DNA of 64,000 nucleotides from Xiheicaenibacterium sp046351325 (lineage in GTDB: Bacteria > Myxococcota_A > Polyangia > Polyangiales > Polyangiaceae). The DNA lies in contig JAXLYR010000005.1 of NCBI GenBank assembly GCA_046351325.1, positions 868,001-932,000 of the forward strand. The letters run 5' to 3'. The notes under the pieces were generated by a model. It did not search any database. It was not told the origin of the DNA and was given only the letters and a program-made list of their open reading frames with translations. Shown piece after piece: positions 60,330 through 64,000 of the stretch (positions within the stretch are counted from its first letter, which is position 1; every line of letters begins with the position of its first letter). A program made the translations under genes and the position numbers.

Positions 60330-61541
60330 ATGCTCGTCGGGCTCGATCGATTGCCGAACAACGCGGCGCTGACTCGGGAGCTCGCCTCCCGCCGCATCGG
60401 ATTGCTCGCGCACCCCGCGAGCGTCGACAGGCGCCTACGCCACGTCTCTGAGGTCTTCGCCGAGCTCAGCGTGCGCCCGTCGATCATCTTCGGGCCCGAA
60501 CACGGCTACGGCGGTGAAGCGCAGGACATGATCGGCGTCTCCGACGCGGTCGATCCCTCGGGCGCGGAGATCGTGAGCCTCTACGGTGACGCGGTCGAGG
60601 ATCTCTCCCCGCGCGCGCACCACCTCGAGAAGCTCGATTTGCTCGTCATCGATCTCGCGGACATCGGCAGCCGCTATTACACCTTCATCTGGACGGCGCT
60701 GCTCGCCACGCGCGCCGCAGTCTCGCGCGGCGTCGAGGTGCTCGTGCTCGATCGGCCGAACCCGCTCGGGGGCGCGCCGGCCCAGCTCGAGGGCGCGCTC
60801 CAAGATCGCGGCTTCCTGTCTTTTGTCGGGCTCGAGCCGATCGCGGTTCGACACGCGCTCACGCTCGGCGAGATCGTCGCTCACTTCGCGCATGCGCCGC
60901 ACGGCGCCCTGCGGATCCTCGGCGTGCTTGACTGGGAACGCGCGCGGCTCTCCGACGCTTGGGATCGACCGTTCGTCCTGACGTCGCCGAACATGCCGAC
61001 CGCCGATGTCGCGCTCGTCTACCCGGGCGGCTGCCTGATCGAGGGGACCAACCTCTCCGAGGGCCGCGGGACGACGCGTCCGTTCGAACTCGTGGGTGCG
61101 CCGTTCCTCGACGGCCGCAAGCTCGCGCGGGAGCTCGCGAACACCGGACTACCGGGCTTCACGGCGCGCCCGTTGACCTTCATGCCGACGTTCCACAAAC
61201 ACGCCGGTAAGCTCTGCGGGGGCGTTCAAATCCACGTGACCGACGCCGCGGCCTTCCGCCCTTATGCGACCTATCTCGCGCTCGTTTGGGCTGCAAAACG
61301 GCTCGCGCCCGCGGACTTCCGCTTTCGCACGGAGCGCTACGAGTTCATCGATCACATACCGGCGTTCGACCTGCTCACGGGCTCGGACCACGCGCGGCTC
61401 GCGATCGAGCGGGGCGCGCCGCTGTCCGATTGGCTCGACCCTATTGCCATTGCGGGCCGCGACGCAGCGGCGCTCCACGCGAGCGCCGTGGACGCTGGGA
61501 TGCGCGTTGCTGTGACCAACGCGATGGGCCCGTCTTCATGA
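60330..61541 (+). CDS. DUF1343 / NamZ-type (GH171) exo-beta-N-acetylmuramidase-like protein
   Basis: The 403-residue protein starts at ATG 60330 and shows the DUF1343 signatures IGLLAHPASVDRR, IIFGPEHGYGG, LLVIDLADIGSRYYTFIWT, VLDRPNPLGG, GTNLSEGRGTTRPFELVG and FMPTFHKHAG. NamZ enzymes release MurNAc from the non-reducing end of peptidoglycan chains. There is no signal peptide, so it probably acts on cytoplasmic muropeptide-derived sugars during wall recycling, unlike secreted relatives. The stop is 13 nt from that of a convergent hypothetical gene. Confidence 0.9.
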   Translation: MLVGLDRLPNNAALTRELASRRIGLLAHPASVDRRLRHVSEVFAELSVRPSIIFGPEHGYGGEAQDMIGVSDAVDPSGAEIVSLYGDAVEDLSPRAHHLEKLDLLVIDLADIGSRYYTFIWTALLATRAAVSRGVEVLVLDRPNPLGGAPAQLEGALQDRGFLSFVGLEPIAVRHALTLGEIVAHFAHAPHGALRILGVLDWERARLSDAWDRPFVLTSPNMPTADVALVYPGGCLIEGTNLSEGRGTTRPFELVGAPFLDGRKLARELANTGLPGFTARPLTFMPTFHKHAGKLCGGVQIHVTDAAAFRPYATYLALVWAAKRLAPADFRFRTERYEFIDHIPAFDLLTGSDHARLAIERGAPLSDWLDPIAIAGRDAAALHASAVDAGMRVAVTNAMGPSS

Positions 61542-61554
61542 CCTGAAGCCCGGC

Positions 61555-62187
61555 TCAGCTCTGCTTCCGACAGGACTCGGACAGCGCCGCTCGAGTGGCG
61601 AACAAGCCGTCGAGGAGCTTCTCGTTCTGTCGCTGCATTTCGTCCTCGATCAACTCCCGCTCAGCGTAGGGTGGGCGCTGGATCTCGAGCTCGCGGCACG
61701 CGAGACCTGCACAAGGCGCGAGCAACGCGAAGTAGCGCTGCAGCTCGAGATTTGCAGGGTTGGCGAGCGCGCGCCGCAAGAACTCCACGGCGCGGTCGTG
61801 CACATAGGAGCCGTGAAATCGATCGCTCGCGCAGTAGGATCGACGAGAGACGAATGGGGTCAGGAAGCGTCGGGACACGGCGAGGATGTCTTCCGGCACT
61901 GCTGTACGCTCTTGGGTAGCAGGATCGGTCACGACGATCGGCTTGTCTGGATCGGCCCAATACGTCCAGTGACCACCGAGCTCCACGTCGGTGTCGCCCC
62001 CAACTCTGCCGTACCGCTCGATTGGGTGCTTGAACGGGTCCAACCAAAAGACGAACGGGCTCCCAGGCGGATAAGGCGAGAGGTGTTTGTGCCAGTCGTG
62101 CGCGCCCCGTACATAGTTGGCAAACCAGCGCGTTTGCTCGTCAGTCGGCAGGGGAATGTCAGCTAGCAGTCGGAGATAGCGCTCCAT
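61555..62187 (-). CDS. Hypothetical soluble protein
   Basis: The 210-residue protein starts at ATG 62187 (MERYLRLLADIPLPTDEQTR). It is rich in aromatic residues and Pro near the N-terminus (HDWHKHLSPYPPGSPFVFW), has several Cys in the C-terminal half (APCAGLACRELEI) and ends with a charged helix. No signal peptide or membrane segment is seen. Composition is slightly less biased than its neighbours. I do not recognise a family. Confidence 0.65.
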   Translation of the reverse strand: MERYLRLLADIPLPTDEQTRWFANYVRGAHDWHKHLSPYPPGSPFVFWLDPFKHPIERYGRVGGDTDVELGGHWTYWADPDKPIVVTDPATQERTAVPEDILAVSRRFLTPFVSRRSYCASDRFHGSYVHDRAVEFLRRALANPANLELQRYFALLAPCAGLACRELEIQRPPYAERELIEDEMQRQNEKLLDGLFATRAALSESCRKQS

Positions 62188-62353
62188 ATGGCGACCTCGA
62201 TCGCGCGGGGAGTCTGCATACTATCCTCCAACCCACGTGAGGAGGGCCACCCGGCGGGCGGTCGCCCGGCGGGCGCTGGCCCGAGAGGTGAGCCGCCCGT
62301 CTGAGCAGGAGGGTTCACCTCTGCCCCAAATTACAGACTTGTAACTCTCGCGC
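62188..62353. promoter_or_regulatory. Intergenic region with hairpins, direct repeats and a TTAC-N6-GTAA dyad
   Basis: Between the M16 gene and the hypothetical gene lie: an 11-bp direct repeat CCCGGCGGGCG (62250-62260 and 62265-62275) that also folds as CGGGCG-GT-CGCCCG; an 8-bp inverted repeat AGAGGTGA/TCACCTCT (62284-62322); and TTACAGACTTGTAA (62331-62344), 10 nt beyond the M16 stop. They may end the M16 transcript and start the next one. Confidence 0.4.
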
Positions 62354-64000
62354 TCAGGGGGACTTCGCCGCGGGCTGCGACTCGGGGACGAGCACCCCAA
62401 CGATGTATTGCTTGTCGTTGAGGTACTTGGTCGCCGCGGCCTTGATGCGATCTGAGCTGACTTTGTCGACGAGCGGCTGGAACTCGAGGATGAGCTTGGG
62501 GTCGTCGCCGAACGTATAGGCCTCTTCGAGGGCGCCGAGCCAAAAGCCATTGTCCTTCATCGCGACCTCGTGGCTGCGACGCCAAGTCTCTTTGATCTTC
62601 TGGATATAGTCGTCGCTCACGCCCTGCGTCTGGATCGATTTGATCTCGTCGAAGACGGCCTTCTTGAGCTTCTCGACGTTGTCGGGGGCGCAATTGAAGC
62701 TGACGCTGAAGACATATCGCTGCTTCGGTCGGCGGCTGATGCTGCCGCCCGCGCTGACACCGTAGACACCACCCATGTCCTCGCGCAGCACCTGGCGGAG
62801 GCGCATCTGCATGGCCTCGCTCAGCATGCGCATGTCGTTCTCGGTGTCGCGCGACCACTTCTCGTCGCCGTGGAAATAGAGCTGAAACGCCGAGCGCGGC
62901 TCGCTGCCTTTGGTGACGGTTTTGGTCTGCACGCCCTTCGGCGGTTGGACGTTCACGTCCTTCCAGTTCTCTTTGCGCTTCGTCGAGGGCAGGCTCGCGA
63001 GGTAGGTCGTGGCGAGCTCTCCGAGCTTGTCGAGGTCGACGTTGCCGACGACGACGAAGGTGAAGTCGCTCGCGTCGGCGAAGCGATCTCGATAGATGGC
63101 CGCGGCCTTGTCGAGATCGATCTTGCCCAGGATTTCGGGCGTCGGCGGCCTGCGGCGCAGGTGATTCTGGCTGCCGAGCGCGACCATCTCTTCGAAGAAG
63201 AGGCGATCGGGTGAGAGTCGACGGTTGCGGATGCTCTCGACCTCGCGGCTGCGCCAGCCGTCGAAGGCCTCCTTGTCGATGCGGGGCGCGGTAAAAGACA
63301 GGTAAACGAGCTGAAAGAGCGTCTCGAGGTCGGCTTGCGAGGCGCGCCCGGAGAACCCCTCTTCGAGCTCACCGATGTTCGTGCTGAGCGACACGATCTT
63401 CCCCGCGAGGGCTTTGCGGAGCATGACAGCGTCGTAAGGACCAATCCCGCCCTGGCGCACGGCCTCGTCGGCGAACTCGGCGGAGATGAAGTCGTCGTCC
63501 TTCACCAGCGAGGTCCCGCCCGGCGAGAAGGCCGATATGCGGACATCGTCGTTCTTGAAGTCCGTGGGCTTCACCACCACGTGAACGCCGTTGTCGAGCG
63601 TCCACTCGGTGACGCCGAGCTCCGATATGGACTTGGTCTTTGCGATCGCGCCCTTCTTGGGGATAGTGGCGAGGAGCGGCCCAGTCGGGCTCGCGTCGAT
63701 ATAGGGTTTGATGTCGCGCTTGGCGACGTCGTCATCCATCGCGAGCATGGCCTCTTGCGTGGGCTTGACCATCGTCATCGGGCCGGTGACGGCGATGACG
63801 CGGCTGCCCGCGCCGAGGACCTTGCCGAGCTTGTCGAGCTCGTCGAGCTCGATGGTCGGCAGCAGCTTCTTCACGAGGTCGAGCTCCGCGGCGCGACCGG
63901 GCATGGCCTCGTCGGTGAGGAAATTCCGGACGATCTCGGCGGCGTATTCGGTCGCTTGGCGCTTGTCGGACTCGACGACCATCTGCTCGAAGCTGCGCAC
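62354..64000 (-). CDS. M16-family zinc peptidase (insulinase-like), N-terminal part outside the window
   Basis: The frame is open to the window edge, so the 548 residues seen are the C-terminal part of a longer protein. The visible portion holds an M16 C-terminal-type half: VTEWTLDNGVHVVVKPTDF, ADEAVRQGGIG, VVVGNVDLDKLGELATTYL, LREDMGGVYGVSAGGS and RYVFSVSFNCAP. The HxxEH zinc site belongs to the preceding half and is not in view. Spacing resembles two-half PqqL-like peptidases, usually periplasmic or surface-located. The Pro/Ala/Lys C-terminus is short. A TTAC-N6-GTCA copy lies inside (63424-63437). Confidence 0.88.
   Translation of the reverse strand: MRSFEQMVVESDKRQATEYAAEIVRNFLTDEAMPGRAAELDLVKKLLPTIELDELDKLGKVLGAGSRVIAVTGPMTMVKPTQEAMLAMDDDVAKRDIKPYIDASPTGPLLATIPKKGAIAKTKSISELGVTEWTLDNGVHVVVKPTDFKNDDVRISAFSPGGTSLVKDDDFISAEFADEAVRQGGIGPYDAVMLRKALAGKIVSLSTNIGELEEGFSGRASQADLETLFQLVYLSFTAPRIDKEAFDGWRSREVESIRNRRLSPDRLFFEEMVALGSQNHLRRRPPTPEILGKIDLDKAAAIYRDRFADASDFTFVVVGNVDLDKLGELATTYLASLPSTKRKENWKDVNVQPPKGVQTKTVTKGSEPRSAFQLYFHGDEKWSRDTENDMRMLSEAMQMRLRQVLREDMGGVYGVSAGGSISRRPKQRYVFSVSFNCAPDNVEKLKKAVFDEIKSIQTQGVSDDYIQKIKETWRRSHEVAMKDNGFWLGALEEAYTFGDDPKLILEFQPLVDKVSSDRIKAAATKYLNDKQYIVGVLVPESQPAAKSP
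63424..63437 (-). other. TTAC-N6-GTCA motif copy (in M16 peptidase gene)
   Basis: The minus strand reads TTACGACGCTGTCA, in codons CCT TAC GAC GCT GTC ATG; CCT and GCT are uncommon here. Confidence 0.45.

Overview
This window is GC-rich DNA (roughly two thirds or more G+C, estimated by eye). The gene content points to a myxobacterium (Myxococcota, most likely Polyangiales). The reasons are many secreted lipoproteins with short lipoboxes, three Hanks-type Ser/Thr kinases including one kinase-ATPase-TPR fusion, a GltJ/AgmX-like zinc-ribbon + GYF protein, a MopE-type metal-binding repeat lipoprotein, paired ECF sigma factors, and large envelope proteins of unknown function. I see no rRNA, tRNA, CRISPR array, insertion sequence or prophage. 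About 40 genes are supported and packing is very tight: several convergent pairs are 0-20 nt apart and many co-directional pairs overlap by 1-4 nt.

Layout. 1-6407 (minus): a partial hypothetical gene, a giant HEAT-like/HExxH/VWA protein that appears to carry a one-base frameshift, and a lipoprotein. 6968-11507: a lipoprotein diverging from a secreted GH31 glycosidase with a small membrane partner. 11513-22074: an envelope redox block, with a parvulin lipoprotein and an OmcA/MtrC-type decaheme cytochrome on the minus strand, a palindrome-rich 477-bp divergent region, then a MopE-repeat lipoprotein and a kinase-ATPase-TPR regulator on the plus strand. 22075-25878: LysR/GST/PNPOx-like (frameshifted) and GNAT/MarR divergent modules. 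25779-32591 (minus): four co-translated genes encoding a Cys-rich lipoprotein, a GH94-like lipoprotein, a B12-type radical SAM protein and a membrane-anchored propeller-like protein. 32764-45436: zinc-ribbon proteins, MurB, a DUF3857/transglutaminase-like lipoprotein, a PrxQ peroxiredoxin with a histone-H1-like tail, and two related membrane-anchored proteins. 45456-48372: an ECF sigma/anti-sigma pair diverging from a second ECF sigma, then a GAF protein. 48624-54685: an FmdB zinc ribbon, a divergent prephenate dehydratase-like protein, a lipoprotein, an NDH-2 fused to a cyclic-nucleotide domain, and a rhomboid protease. 54704-64000: two paralogous membrane-anchored kinases, a membrane protein, a YwiC-like protein, a NamZ-type protein, a hypothetical protein and a truncated M16 peptidase.

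The least expected signal is not a gene. The bipartite sequence TTAC-N6-GTCA occurs nine times, with related TTAC-N6-GTNN copies, mostly inside genes. Many copies force codons that are otherwise rare here, which suggests selection on the DNA itself. The second candidate novelty is the four-gene Cys-rich lipoprotein / GH94-like / radical SAM / propeller operon.
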